Part shown: piece by piece, positions 42,271 through 51,000 of the stretch | Position numbering within the stretch: position 1 is the first letter of the stretch | How the letters are laid out: every line of letters starts with the position of its first letter | Source of the DNA: an uncultured Clostridia bacterium | GTDB lineage: Bacteria; Bacillota; Clostridia; Christensenellales; DTU072 | Length of the DNA: 64,000 nt | Direction of reading: 5' to 3' | Assembly: GCA_944363505.1 (NCBI GenBank) | Contig: CALVUD010000001.1 | Coordinates: 149,633 to 213,632, forward strand | Program-made: the position numbers and the translations under genes | The notes under the pieces: generated by a model | What the model was told of the DNA's origin: nothing | Database searches by the model: none | What the model saw: only the letters and a program-made list of their open reading frames with translations

Positions 42271-43349
42271 CCGTTCCTCTCCGTATAGTTCCACCGCACC
42301 AGTTCGGTGAATTTTTCGTCGCCTAACAACAACCTCAGATACCCTTCCGATTCCTCCATCATCGATCCCGCCTGTTCGGGAGTATAAGCGGAATAGAAAT
42401 TCTTCGCTGTCTCGAAACGGCGAACGTACTCGGTCTGCTTTTCGTAAGAAACGCCGTACTCGCGTTCGTATTCCTGTTCGGCTTTCGCCGCCTCCAGAAT
42501 GGCTTCGCTGCGGCTAAGATACATCTCCTCCAGAAGTTTCTGCCTTTCTTCACGATACTCCGCTTCGCGCTCCGTAACGTTTCTGTTATATTCGTTGATC
42601 TCTTTCAGCCTTTTTTCTTCTTCGGCGTGCAGTTTGATGACCTCGGAGCGGAGATCGGCTGCGTAAGAAAGGTTGTATTCCGCCAGCGCGTTGTCGTATT
42701 CGAGACGCTTTAAGTCGAGTTCGGAACGGATCGAATTGTATTCGGCGTCGTAATCGGCGCTGATTTTTGCACTTTCCGACGCATATTTTCTCCTGATGCT
42801 CTCGGAGCCCATGTCATAGATCGTGCTGTTCACCAGTCCTTGCAAAACCATGCTTTCCGTCAGGCTCTTCTGAGCGCTTTCCGCTTCCGAACGCGTCTTT
42901 TCAAGCTCGTTTTGTTCCTTTATGCGGTTTTTTTCGAGTTCTTCTTCCAGCTTGGATTCGGCTTTAAGATATTTTTCTTCGGCGCCGTTTTCGAGTTTTT
43001 CGTACTCGGCGCGCAACTCGCTTCTCGCGGTCTCGGTGATTTCTTCGTCCGTCGGGGCGACGTATTCGATTTTCTGAAGCCCCAGGCTTTCGGGCAGTTC
43101 GACGTCGGTCGGGTATCCGATCCCCGCTTTTTCGTAACGGTAAAGCTCTTCGAGGCGTTTCAATTCCTCGATAAGCTCCCTGCTTGCGCCCTCGTCAAAT
43201 CCCGTTTCGGAGCTTTTACTTTCAGCCGAAGTTTCGTCTGCCGGTAACAAACCAAGTTTTTTATACGCGCTTTTTATCTTTTCAAGCGTTTCGTCCTTGG
43301 CTTCTTCGACCTTTTCCATGTGCTCGGAAGCGTTGAATTTATCAGACAT
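42267..43349 (-). CDS. Long coiled-coil protein of the phage-like operon
   Basis: 360 residues, about 30% Glu/Lys/Arg by eye, no transmembrane segment. Residues ~10-35 and ~95-300 are predicted by heptad pattern to be long coiled coils ('EEKYLKAESKLEEELEKNRI', 'ERQKLLEEMYLSR'-like stretches), broken near residue 185 ('GLVNSTIYDMGSES'). The C-terminus is a small mixed domain ('GYLRLLLGDEKFTELVRW'). In P22-like phages this position, after the stopper, holds the needle and injected proteins, so a tail needle or ejection role is possible; no sequence signature proves it. Confidence 0.6.
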   Translation of the reverse strand: MSDKFNASEHMEKVEEAKDETLEKIKSAYKKLGLLPADETSAESKSSETGFDEGASRELIEELKRLEELYRYEKAGIGYPTDVELPESLGLQKIEYVAPTDEEITETARSELRAEYEKLENGAEEKYLKAESKLEEELEKNRIKEQNELEKTRSEAESAQKSLTESMVLQGLVNSTIYDMGSESIRRKYASESAKISADYDAEYNSIRSELDLKRLEYDNALAEYNLSYAADLRSEVIKLHAEEEKRLKEINEYNRNVTEREAEYREERQKLLEEMYLSRSEAILEAAKAEQEYEREYGVSYEKQTEYVRRFETAKNFYSAYTPEQAGSMMEESEGYLRLLLGDEKFTELVRWNYTERNG

Positions 43350-43449
43350 TCTCTCCCCCTTTATTCGCCGAAATCAGCGAATCCAGTTTCTTTTCGATCA
43401 CACGGATTCTCAAAAGCAGTTCTTCGAGTTTTTCAATAACTTCCGTCAT
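43342..43449 (-). CDS. 35-residue leucine-heptad protein
   Basis: A short frame starting at the ATG at 43449, inside the end of the stopper gene, and ending in the first codons of the 360-residue coiled-coil gene (TGA at 43342-43344). The product begins MTEVIEKLEELLLRIRVIEK and keeps an L/I/V heptad, a single amphipathic helix likely to self-associate or pair with the larger coiled coil. Overlap on both sides suggests translational coupling. It fills what would otherwise be the only gap of this size in the operon. Confidence 0.5.
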   Translation of the reverse strand: MTEVIEKLEELLLRIRVIEKKLDSLISANKGGENV

Positions 43450-44959
43450 CGCCGAGATACCTCCCGTATTGCGCTATGTATAGTACGGCTTCGCCCACTC
43501 TCAGGCAGGGTTGCGCCGAAGAAAAGCTGATTTTAAGCGAATCTCCGCACAGTTTTCCCCAAAGCGACAAAGACATTTTTTCACCGCCGTATACCGATTT
43601 CAAGATTTTGCCCTCCTCGGTTTCGACCGTGATGTTGAGCTGATGCGTGCTGTTAAGGTAGATGCGTTTCAATATTTTGAGCTTTTCTTCGTCTCCCACT
43701 CTGACCTTATGCGAACGCCAAACTTTCAGCAAAGGCAATCCGAAAAACGTACCGTCGTCCGTAACCATGCCGAGAGCCGCGCCCCTGTTGCCGCCCAGAC
43801 AAGTCAAAAACGCCGTCACTTCGTCCGTAACCACCGCGGCGAAATCTCTGAGATCCGTTCCCCGCATGATGTCCAGAGTTCCCCTCGCAAATCCGAAGCC
43901 GAACAGCGAATCGTTTTCGGTTATCGCGCCCTCGGTAGCTTCGTCGCCTATCTTTTCGTCTCCCTCTTTTCTGATATTGCAGGCAAGATAATATGTTCCG
44001 TCGTATATCTTGCCCACGGCATACTCCGCCGACGCGATCAACGGGGTAACTTCTTCGTATTCCGCCTTGATGCCGGAAGCGGAAAGCGAATACACGGTTT
44101 CGCCCGCGACGAAAAAAATCCTGTCCAGATCCGAAGCGACGGATCCGGGACGGACGGGTTTGTCCAACGTGGCTATCCGCGTGATCGTGTATTCCGTGGG
44201 ATCGACGTAAGCGGTCAGCCGCTGAACGGCGTTTTCACGGAATATGTATATCGAATTACGCATCGAAACGAGTTTAAGTATCTTTCCGCCCTCGTCCATC
44301 AGCGAAATTTCTCCCCCACCGTTTTCGGTAGAAAAATCGAAAGGATCCAAAAGCGCGGAAAAAGCTATGGTATCCGCCATACCGGGCTTTACGCCGAAAA
44401 CCCTGTCGTAGTGCATGCACGCGCCGATAAGTCCGGTAACGCCTTCTTTTCTCGTCAGAACGCCGTCGTAGGCATACGCCCCGTTTTCGGTGTATATCAG
44501 CGCGGTATCCTTTCCGCCCGTATAGTAATTGATAAACGAAACGTTCTCGGACACATCCGTAAAACCCGCGAAATACTCCATCTGTTCGGAAGGTTCCGTC
44601 AACGGACAGAAATAAAACCTGCCTTTGTCCGAATACGCGATCAGTTCGGTTTTCTCGTTACCGTCCTCGTCGGTACGTCCGAAAACGTGGATACGTCTGA
44701 ACATCTCGCCTTCCGTAATAAGATACGGAATACTGACGTGCACGCCGCTTTTCAACGTATCCCACTCCGCGAAACGCAACCCGTAGGAATGAGTAAGCAT
44801 TCCGTTAGTAAAACGTATATTGTATCCGTAGCTACATAATCCTAAGCTTTTTGGTACAATAGTATCGCGTGCGTCAATCGAAGAAAAGCTGGTTATTCGG
44901 TATTTCAACAAAGAAGCGGTCGGAGTCTGCTCGTTTCTGAAGCTACTGAAATATTTCAT
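43433..44959 (-). CDS. Putative head-closure/stopper protein (P22 gp10-like beta-propeller)
   Basis: 508 residues, beta-rich. Recurring blades of 40-60 residues contain 'NGMLTHSYGLRFAEW', 'IHVFGRTDEDGNEKTELIAYS', 'TALIYTENGAYAYDG', 'IFFVAGETVYSLSASG' and 'GKIYDGTYYLACN', as in the propeller-like tail accessory proteins (P22 gp10 class) that close the portal channel. The assignment is from pattern and gene order (terminase, portal, scaffold, coat, adaptor, this gene). ATGA overlap with the adaptor gene. Confidence 0.62.
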   Translation of the reverse strand: MKYFSSFRNEQTPTASLLKYRITSFSSIDARDTIVPKSLGLCSYGYNIRFTNGMLTHSYGLRFAEWDTLKSGVHVSIPYLITEGEMFRRIHVFGRTDEDGNEKTELIAYSDKGRFYFCPLTEPSEQMEYFAGFTDVSENVSFINYYTGGKDTALIYTENGAYAYDGVLTRKEGVTGLIGACMHYDRVFGVKPGMADTIAFSALLDPFDFSTENGGGEISLMDEGGKILKLVSMRNSIYIFRENAVQRLTAYVDPTEYTITRIATLDKPVRPGSVASDLDRIFFVAGETVYSLSASGIKAEYEEVTPLIASAEYAVGKIYDGTYYLACNIRKEGDEKIGDEATEGAITENDSLFGFGFARGTLDIMRGTDLRDFAAVVTDEVTAFLTCLGGNRGAALGMVTDDGTFFGLPLLKVWRSHKVRVGDEEKLKILKRIYLNSTHQLNITVETEEGKILKSVYGGEKMSLSLWGKLCGDSLKISFSSAQPCLRVGEAVLYIAQYGRYLGDDGSY

Positions 44960-45492
44960 AGCAATCTCCTTCGCGGAAGCGAATAAACCCTCCCCGAACG
45001 GCTCAGGTTATTGACTCCCGACTCGAAACGGTTACGGAAAAACAACGCTTCGTCGATAAGCGACGAACGGTAAAAGTATTCCGCCGCCGCTCCCACCGCC
45101 ATTATGTATTCGGTAAACTGCGGAGGCAGTATCAGCCGGTCGGCGTTCGTTTCGGGACAGACGTAATACAGGTATTCCACCTCGACCTCGCCCGAGTAAC
45201 CGTCTTCGACTTCGACGTATTCCGAAAACACGTTGAATTTCAAGCGACCCGCGTCCGAAGAGATTTTAAGTATTTCTCTGACTCCGTAACTCAAATCCTC
45301 GAAATACAGTCTGTTCCCGGACAGCGTCGCCTTTTCTTTTGTCCTTAAAGGCACGTGTTCGGTTATGAGTTCGGTGTATACCGTCTGTACGCAGTCTCTC
45401 AATTTGTTTGCGATCTGTGTGGGATATTGCGAGGAATCTCCTTCCACCCCTATTATCATACCCGTTCTTTCAATCACCTGTCCTAATGTCAT
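44956..45492 (-). CDS. Putative head-tail adaptor (P22 gp4-like)
   Basis: 178 residues, mostly helical at both ends with a beta middle: 'ANKLRDCVQTVYTELITEHVPLRTKE', 'LSYGVREILKI', 'LPPQFTEYIMAVGAAAEYFYRSSLIDEALFFRNRFESGVNNL'. The helical end containing repeated aromatic residues is typical of gp4/gp6-type adaptors that dock under the portal. Shine-Dalgarno GGAGG. It follows the major capsid gene, separated by a strong hairpin. Confidence 0.62.
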   Translation of the reverse strand: MTLGQVIERTGMIIGVEGDSSQYPTQIANKLRDCVQTVYTELITEHVPLRTKEKATLSGNRLYFEDLSYGVREILKISSDAGRLKFNVFSEYVEVEDGYSGEVEVEYLYYVCPETNADRLILPPQFTEYIMAVGAAAEYFYRSSLIDEALFFRNRFESGVNNLSRSGRVYSLPRRRLL

Positions 45493-45504
45493 TTTTCCTC
45501 CTGC

Positions 45505-45525
45505 GGGGCGCGCTTTGCGCGCCCC
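45505..45525 (-). other. GC-rich hairpin between capsid and adaptor genes
   Basis: Perfect 9-bp stem GGGGCGCGC / GCGCGCCCC (45505-45513, 45517-45525) with a 3-nt loop. There is no T-run, and on the mRNA it lies just before the adaptor Shine-Dalgarno. It could stabilise the 3' end of capsid mRNA or reduce downstream expression. Confidence 0.65.
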
Positions 45526-45536
45526 TTTACCGTTAA

Positions 45537-46748
45537 TTACGGGGTTCCGCTTTCACCGTCCGCCGACGCTCCGGACGCGGCATCGAGTATTCCTTTCAGC
45601 CTGCTTTGTCCGCGCGGATAAGCCGCGACGAGGTTTGCGTACTTGACCAGAGTCGCCGTATAAACCGCTTTTCTGTCGAGCTGATTGAGTATGGAGCCGT
45701 TTTCGCCTTCCAGCCACTCCCAGTCGTTCAGCTGAACGAGTTTCAAGGTCGGAGTATTCAGGAAGTACATTTCTCCGTCGGGCGCGAATCTTTCGCCGAC
45801 CACGGGAATCCCGTTGAACGAAAGCGTCTTAAAACCGCCGTCGAGGTTCAGATAGTCGATGTTTCTGCGGTTCAATTCCAGCTGTTTGAGGTACTGACGT
45901 CTCGTTTTCATGGAACAGACTATCATATCGGGCTGCATACCCGCTCTCAGCGAAGCGGAATCGAAAAACTCCTGCATGGCGTCCACGGTCAGCTCGTCCT
46001 GAAGGTCCCTTTCGACGGGTTTTATGCCGGGATTGGTTGCGACGTTAACGCCGAAATAGGTGTTCGGGTTATTGAAAACGTAAGGTATTCCGTTGACTTC
46101 GTTGTCTTTGGACTTCTGAACGTAAAGTTTGTCGCCCGATTGCAGGGACTGAGTCAGAAGAACGCCGAACTCAAAAGTGATCGTCTTGGTTTCGTGATTT
46201 ACGTCCACTATCCTGATACCGTTTACGATGGCGGAATTGCTGCGGTAGACGTCCACCTTCATGCCTTCAGACAAAAATCGGGTGTCGTTCACGGTCGCGG
46301 AGGGCATGGCTCCGGTCGCGAAAGAACCGATCGTCGCCAGCAATCCCGTACCGTCCATCCACAACATTCTGTTCAGATTGAACTGCGCCGAACGCACCAT
46401 GGCTTTGATTTCGGTATTCAGCAAGCCCACGATCCCCGAAGCGTTGTCCCGGGACGCGCGAAGCGCCTTGTCGGAAATGTCTATCACGCCGTAGATGTTT
46501 TTAAGGGGCACGTGAAAGCCCGAACGCAGACATTCTCCCGATTCGGGCAGTTCGCCCGTTTCGTCGGTGGAACCCAGTCCTCCGCATACGCCGTACATGG
46601 ACGGAACGACGGCTTCCTTTCCGGATATTTCCGCGGCGGATTTTTCTATCGCGGAATACAGGGGGCTTACGCCCGTGTTCAAAGAAGCGCATATCGCGTC
46701 CAGATAATACGATTTCAACACAGAATCGATTGTATTGACCGATAACAT
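45537..46748 (-). CDS. Major capsid protein (probable HK97 fold)
   Basis: 403 residues. N-terminal arm, then a P-domain/E-loop-like middle and a long C-terminal A-domain: 'DVNHETKTITFEFGVLL', 'YFGVNVATNPGIKPVERDLQDELTVDAMQEFFDSASLRAG', 'MIVCSMKTRRQYLKQLELNRR', 'LSFNGIPVVGERFAPDGEMYFLNT', 'LKLVQLNDWEWLEGENGS' and 'AVYTATLVKYANLVAAYPRGQSRLKGI'. This ordering of a mid-protein helix, 'NGIPVV', 'LNT' and a final 'NLVAxxPRxxxRLxG' is familiar from phage coat proteins. A scaffold gene precedes it. Shine-Dalgarno GGAG. Confidence 0.82.
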   Translation of the reverse strand: MLSVNTIDSVLKSYYLDAICASLNTGVSPLYSAIEKSAAEISGKEAVVPSMYGVCGGLGSTDETGELPESGECLRSGFHVPLKNIYGVIDISDKALRASRDNASGIVGLLNTEIKAMVRSAQFNLNRMLWMDGTGLLATIGSFATGAMPSATVNDTRFLSEGMKVDVYRSNSAIVNGIRIVDVNHETKTITFEFGVLLTQSLQSGDKLYVQKSKDNEVNGIPYVFNNPNTYFGVNVATNPGIKPVERDLQDELTVDAMQEFFDSASLRAGMQPDMIVCSMKTRRQYLKQLELNRRNIDYLNLDGGFKTLSFNGIPVVGERFAPDGEMYFLNTPTLKLVQLNDWEWLEGENGSILNQLDRKAVYTATLVKYANLVAAYPRGQSRLKGILDAASGASADGESGTP

Positions 46749-46749
46749 A

Positions 46750-47334
46750 TCATTCTCCTTTCATTTTTTTGAAATGTTCCTGCGCCAGCAATCCCGCTTC
46801 CGCGACCGTTAAGGGTCTGCGGAAGGGATTAGCGGGCATATTACCGTAAGCCACGGGGATTTTAGGGGGATTAACGCGAACGGTTTCGGTTTTTTCGGGT
46901 ACTTCCGCCCGGTTTTGCGGCTCGCCGCCGGGATACTTCGCGCTTATCGCCCTTTCGGGAGTCGGGGAAAATTCCGATCTGGTCGCCAGCACGTTCAGCA
47001 GCGCCTTTTCCAGACAATCTTTATCTCCTATCAAAGTTTCGTTGGCTTTGATGTATTCGCCCAGTTCCTTGGTAAGTTTTCTGGATACGGGATACTTGTC
47101 GTGCAACTCGTTCAGTCTGTTTGTCCACTCCTCCGCGATGCGTCCCGATTCGAGCTTTCCTTCTAACTCCTTTATTCGCTGAGAACGTCTTGTGAACTCC
47201 GCCTCCAGCGCGTTATAGGCGTTCAAGAGCTCGTCCGAGGACTTGAATTTTCCGTAAGAGGCCGTCTCCTCCTTGTCGCCGCCGATAGCGGCGGGGGTTA
47301 CGACGGCTTGTTCCACGTTGTTTTCGATTTCCAT
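46750..47334 (-). CDS. Capsid scaffolding protein
   Basis: 194 residues, polar and highly helical in the first half ('FKSSDELLNAYNALEAEFTRRSQRIKELEGKLE'), a Pro-rich linker ('PEKTETVRVNPPKIPV'), and a basic helical end ('LLAQEHFKKMKGE') of the kind that contacts coat protein. The phrase 'YGKFKSSDELLNAYNALEAEF' is common at the start of phage scaffolds. Lies between portal and coat, one base before the coat start region. Confidence 0.8.
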   Translation of the reverse strand: MEIENNVEQAVVTPAAIGGDKEETASYGKFKSSDELLNAYNALEAEFTRRSQRIKELEGKLESGRIAEEWTNRLNELHDKYPVSRKLTKELGEYIKANETLIGDKDCLEKALLNVLATRSEFSPTPERAISAKYPGGEPQNRAEVPEKTETVRVNPPKIPVAYGNMPANPFRRPLTVAEAGLLAQEHFKKMKGE

Positions 47335-47346
47335 ACGATTCCTCCG

Positions 47347-49179
47347 TTACTGTAGGTTCTTATCCGTGGTTTCGGCGGCGTTTGCCGTCGAAACGGAAGC
47401 CGCTTCGTACTCCAGACGAAGCATTATTTTGTGTTTTCTGACGTGCTCCTCGACGAGTTTTCGGGCGGCGGGAGCGACGAACGCGCCTGCCGCGAAAGCT
47501 TTGTGCTCGTCGATGTGCAACGAATGGTCGTCCAGTTCGCACACGTCGGCTTTTTCGCCGCGCGTGAATCCCAGATCTTCGCGCTCGGCTTTTCTGATAT
47601 GAACTTCGTCGGCGCTTTTCGCCGCTTCCCAGTTTCCGAAACCGAGCATTTCGATGATCTTGGAGCGGTTGCGGTTGGAAATTCTGCCGTTTTCGTCGCT
47701 TAACAGCCCGTACCTCATCAGTTCCAGCACCATGTTCTTGCGCGTTGCGGGCGATTCGACCATTTCGGAATCGGTTTCGGTTACGACGTCGTCGCCGCCG
47801 AGGTCGCTACCGATAAACGAGATCGCCTCGACTTCTCCCGAAGCTCCGCCTATGGTCATCAGCCGTTTTTTATCGGCGAACTGCCGGTAAAGCCTCAGTA
47901 TCTGCCGCGCCACTTCCTTGACTGCGGTGCGAATGGATTCCGTCGTAACCGACATCCTGGAATATTCCTGTTCCAGAAGAAGCGACAACGCGTATCCGCT
48001 GACCGTGTTCAGTTCCGTACCCGACACGTTGATGACGTTGGATACGCCCGAAATATTTCTGAACTCGTTCAACAGCCTGTCCTCCTCGTCCCTGAACTCC
48101 GCGGGAACGCTCCCCGCGCTCATCGGCACGGGCGGACTGCCGCCCTGGCGGTAAACCACAACGCGTCCGGGATACAACCCGTCCTCCTCCAGCGATTCGA
48201 CGTCGATACTGCCGTCCTCAACAGCGTAAACGCCCGACGCAAGCCGCGCCATGAACTCGTGTTTCCTGTTTTTTACGGCGTTGTATGCGCGTTGGACGGG
48301 GATTAGACGTTCTATGATACTCATTCCGTAAAACGAAGCGGGCACGCTGAGCGATGTCTGTCTGACGAACGGAAAAACGCGTTTGCCGCCGGCGCCGTTC
48401 ATATACGGCAATTCCCCGTCGTATAAAACCTTGTCTCCCGCGACTATCGAAAGCCTGCCTTCGGGATAGCGCTTCGACGGCGCTTCGTAGCGTTCGAGTA
48501 CCAAAGCATACCCCGAGCGTTCGCGGCTAACCTGTTTTTCTTTCAAAACGCGCTTGGAATACCCTTCGTAGTCGTAGATGTCCACGTCCTCGCTTTCGAC
48601 CTCGGCGCCCCATAATTCGTATACGGTTTCGACGGGATAGACCTTTGCGTGAATGACGCTGCGACAGGCGTTGACGTCGGCTGCGGACATATCGTCCGGA
48701 AAGATCTCCTGAGGAGGGCAAACGGCTATTCTCACGCCGCCGTCCTCGCCCGAATCGGCGTCCCACACCACCTTGAAAAAGGACGTACCCGTCAGTTCCG
48801 CCCAGTAGTTGGCTTCCGCCGCCAGCGCCGTAAAACCGTTATCCGCCATCGCCGCGTCGATTATTTTACCCGACAATCTCGCGGCGTTGACGTCGCTGTC
48901 GTCGGCGCCGGCGGGTCTGACGTTGACGGCGCAGTTGACTCTGGTGAATTTGGCAAGTCGGGTTTCTATCAGCGGCGCGATGTGATTGTATACCTCCCTG
49001 ACCTCGTAGCCGTGAGCGAAATTCTCCTCGACTATCTCCCCGCGCGGATCGATGAGCGAGTTCTGCTTGCCCAGCATAAACCTCAGATTCAGGTTCCATT
49101 TCGCCTCGATTTCCCGCCTTGCCTCGCGACGGGCTTCGAAATCCGCTTTTATTTCGGCGGCAAGATTTTCTTTTGACAT
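47347..49179 (-). CDS. Phage portal protein (P22-like size and layout)
   Basis: 610 residues. It begins with the helical 'RREARREIEAKWNLNLRFMLGKQN' of podovirus-type portals, followed by 'VYNHIAPLIETRLAKFTRVNCAVNVRP', 'GTSFFKVVWD', 'RVFPFVRQ', 'FYGMSIIERLIPVQRAYNAVKNRKHEFM' (stem/clip region), 'NEFRNISGVSNVINVSGTE' and 'SGYALSLLLEQEYSRM'. It forms the dodecameric DNA gate at one vertex. Shine-Dalgarno AGGAGG. It starts 12 bases after terL. Confidence 0.88.
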   Translation of the reverse strand: MSKENLAAEIKADFEARREARREIEAKWNLNLRFMLGKQNSLIDPRGEIVEENFAHGYEVREVYNHIAPLIETRLAKFTRVNCAVNVRPAGADDSDVNAARLSGKIIDAAMADNGFTALAAEANYWAELTGTSFFKVVWDADSGEDGGVRIAVCPPQEIFPDDMSAADVNACRSVIHAKVYPVETVYELWGAEVESEDVDIYDYEGYSKRVLKEKQVSRERSGYALVLERYEAPSKRYPEGRLSIVAGDKVLYDGELPYMNGAGGKRVFPFVRQTSLSVPASFYGMSIIERLIPVQRAYNAVKNRKHEFMARLASGVYAVEDGSIDVESLEEDGLYPGRVVVYRQGGSPPVPMSAGSVPAEFRDEEDRLLNEFRNISGVSNVINVSGTELNTVSGYALSLLLEQEYSRMSVTTESIRTAVKEVARQILRLYRQFADKKRLMTIGGASGEVEAISFIGSDLGGDDVVTETDSEMVESPATRKNMVLELMRYGLLSDENGRISNRNRSKIIEMLGFGNWEAAKSADEVHIRKAEREDLGFTRGEKADVCELDDHSLHIDEHKAFAAGAFVAPAARKLVEEHVRKHKIMLRLEYEAASVSTANAAETTDKNLQ

Positions 49180-49190
49180 AATTCCTCCTA

Positions 49191-50627
49191 TTATTTTCTG
49201 CCTGCGCGGTGCATGCGCATCAGCTTCGACTTATACTGCGCCGCTCTGCCCGGGCGCGGCGCGGGCGGCTTGTTTTCGGGGCGCGACATCACATAATACC
49301 TCAGGTCGTCCATAGCGTGATCGTCGCGCTTTATCGGTACGTCGCCCTTTCCCCACCAGTATCCCTTGATTTCGCGTATCATCTCGGGACAGGTATTGAA
49401 AATATAAATCCGAGGCGGTCTTGCCCCGAACAGCCGCCTGACCCTGCTGATGCCGCTGAACATGTCCTTGTTGACGTTACAGTTGACCGCTATGCCGTTC
49501 TCGAAAAACAGTTCCGAAACCGATTTGACGGCGGCGAGCGTTCTTTGATTCGCCGCGGAGTCGATCAGCGCCTCCAGTCTGCCGTCCGGACGTCGGTGCC
49601 AGTCCAGTTCGCGCGCCAGAGCGTCTATTTTCTCGGCATGAGTCCTTACGTCCAATCCCGCCTCGTAATGCTCTCCGACGACGTAAACGACTCCGTCATA
49701 GTCCTGAGCGTAGAAATGACAGGATAACGGATTTTTGAGTCCCGGGTCCACGGATATGGCGGACTGCCACTCGCGCGGAACCTCAAAAGGCTCGATCACG
49801 TGTACCGAAGGATCGAATTCGGGATACACCAACCCTGATTCCGCGCGGAATCTGCCGTAACGGCGCGCTTCCAATTCCTCTGCCGACAAAACGCAATTCA
49901 GCCGTTCGATCTCGCTCGCGGACAAAAACGGATTGTCCGCCCATTCCATACACTCCGTCCAAATTTCGGGATCGGAGGAGGCGTTAAGATAAATTTCGTC
50001 GTACACCCAGGTCAGCCCTTTCAGCGGCGTCATCGTGCCGAACACGTCGCCCGAGCGGTCCATGACGCGCATGCGACATTCTTCATAAATGTCTTTGGGC
50101 GGCTCCTCGTCGAACCACACGAAATCCAGCGATGCGCCCTGAAAACACTCGCGTCCCTGCTGACAGGACTTAAACGACAACGAACTGACGCCTCCGAACA
50201 CGTTTTTGACAAAAACCGTGTCTACCACGCCGCCTGCCGGAAAGTCCTTTCCTCCTTCGCTCATCGTAACGCGCTCTATCCACTCGGGATTCAGATACGA
50301 AAACACTTTTGCCTGCGCGACCTCGCGCTGGACTTCTCTGGTAATGCTGACGGCCCAGCCTTTTACGTCGGCTTTGTTTTTACGGTAAGGATGATTGCCG
50401 CGAAGCATCCACACCGTTTCCGCCGCGCCGCATTCCGTCTTTCCGCTTCTGTTGCCGCCGAAAACCCAGCGGTTACGCTTGGGCGAACGGTGAAAAGCAA
50501 GCTGTTTCAAATGAACTTTTTCGCCCGTGTTATAAAAAAGCAGTCTGTTTTCAGACCGCCTTTTGCGCTGTTCGGCTTCCAGTAACAGAATTCTTTCAAC
50601 CAAATCCCTTTCTTTTTGCGTCGGCAT
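49191..50627 (-). CDS. terL: Terminase large subunit TerL
   Basis: 478 residues. ATPase domain: Walker A 'FGGNRSGKTE' (about 56-65), Walker B 'LDFVWFDEEPP' (~170-180), motif III 'GTMTPLKGLTWVYDEI'. Nuclease domain of RNase H type: 'SVDPGLKNPLSCHFYA', 'EALIDSAANQRT', and the last acidic pair 'KRDDHAMDDLRYYVM'. It pumps DNA into the procapsid and cuts it. All catalytic residues appear intact, arguing that the packaging motor is functional. Confidence 0.93.
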   Translation of the reverse strand: MPTQKERDLVERILLLEAEQRKRRSENRLLFYNTGEKVHLKQLAFHRSPKRNRWVFGGNRSGKTECGAAETVWMLRGNHPYRKNKADVKGWAVSITREVQREVAQAKVFSYLNPEWIERVTMSEGGKDFPAGGVVDTVFVKNVFGGVSSLSFKSCQQGRECFQGASLDFVWFDEEPPKDIYEECRMRVMDRSGDVFGTMTPLKGLTWVYDEIYLNASSDPEIWTECMEWADNPFLSASEIERLNCVLSAEELEARRYGRFRAESGLVYPEFDPSVHVIEPFEVPREWQSAISVDPGLKNPLSCHFYAQDYDGVVYVVGEHYEAGLDVRTHAEKIDALARELDWHRRPDGRLEALIDSAANQRTLAAVKSVSELFFENGIAVNCNVNKDMFSGISRVRRLFGARPPRIYIFNTCPEMIREIKGYWWGKGDVPIKRDDHAMDDLRYYVMSRPENKPPAPRPGRAAQYKSKLMRMHRAGRK

Positions 50628-50937
50628 AATACTTTTCGGCGGCTTCTTTCAAACCGTCCTCCGCTTCGTTCTCCCGCGCTCTGAAATACCTTTCCCGAGC
50701 CGCTTCGTTGGCGCGTTCTATTTCCTCGACGATACTTTTCAAACGCTCTACCCTTGTCCTTAAGGCGTGTCGGATCATCCTTTCGTCCGCCCTGTCGTAA
50801 GGAAACACCAGAAGCGTTTCGCCGTGGGAGGACCTTAATCTGAATTTACCGTCGCGCGGCTCGTAATGCAGTTCGTAGCACGGATCAATCTCTTTTAATC
50901 TGTCGGCAATGTCGAATACGTCTTTCGTAATCAACAT
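50596..50937 (-). CDS. Small conserved-looking phage-element protein upstream of terL
   Basis: 113 residues. An N-terminal alpha/beta part ('DRLKEIDPCYELHYEPRDGKFRLRSSHGETLLVFPYDRADERMI') and a long charged helix ('VERLKSIVEEIERANEAARERYFRARE'). It overlaps terL by 32 bases and has AAGGAG before its ATG. Proteins of this kind precede terminase genes in clostridial prophages; the role is not known. Confidence 0.65.
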   Translation of the reverse strand: MLITKDVFDIADRLKEIDPCYELHYEPRDGKFRLRSSHGETLLVFPYDRADERMIRHALRTRVERLKSIVEEIERANEAARERYFRARENEAEDGLKEAAEKYYADAKRKGFG

Positions 50938-50987
50938 AATATTCTCCTTTTAAACAAATTACGGGGTTTAGCGCACGCTGCGCGGGT

Positions 50988-50993
50988 TATAAT
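50988..50993 (+). promoter_or_regulatory. -10 element of the SH3-like surface-protein gene
   Basis: TATAAT seven bases before the ATG at 51001; no Shine-Dalgarno and no good -35 at 16-18 bp. If used, the mRNA would be nearly leaderless. Confidence 0.4.
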
Positions 50994-51000
50994 TTTTTGT

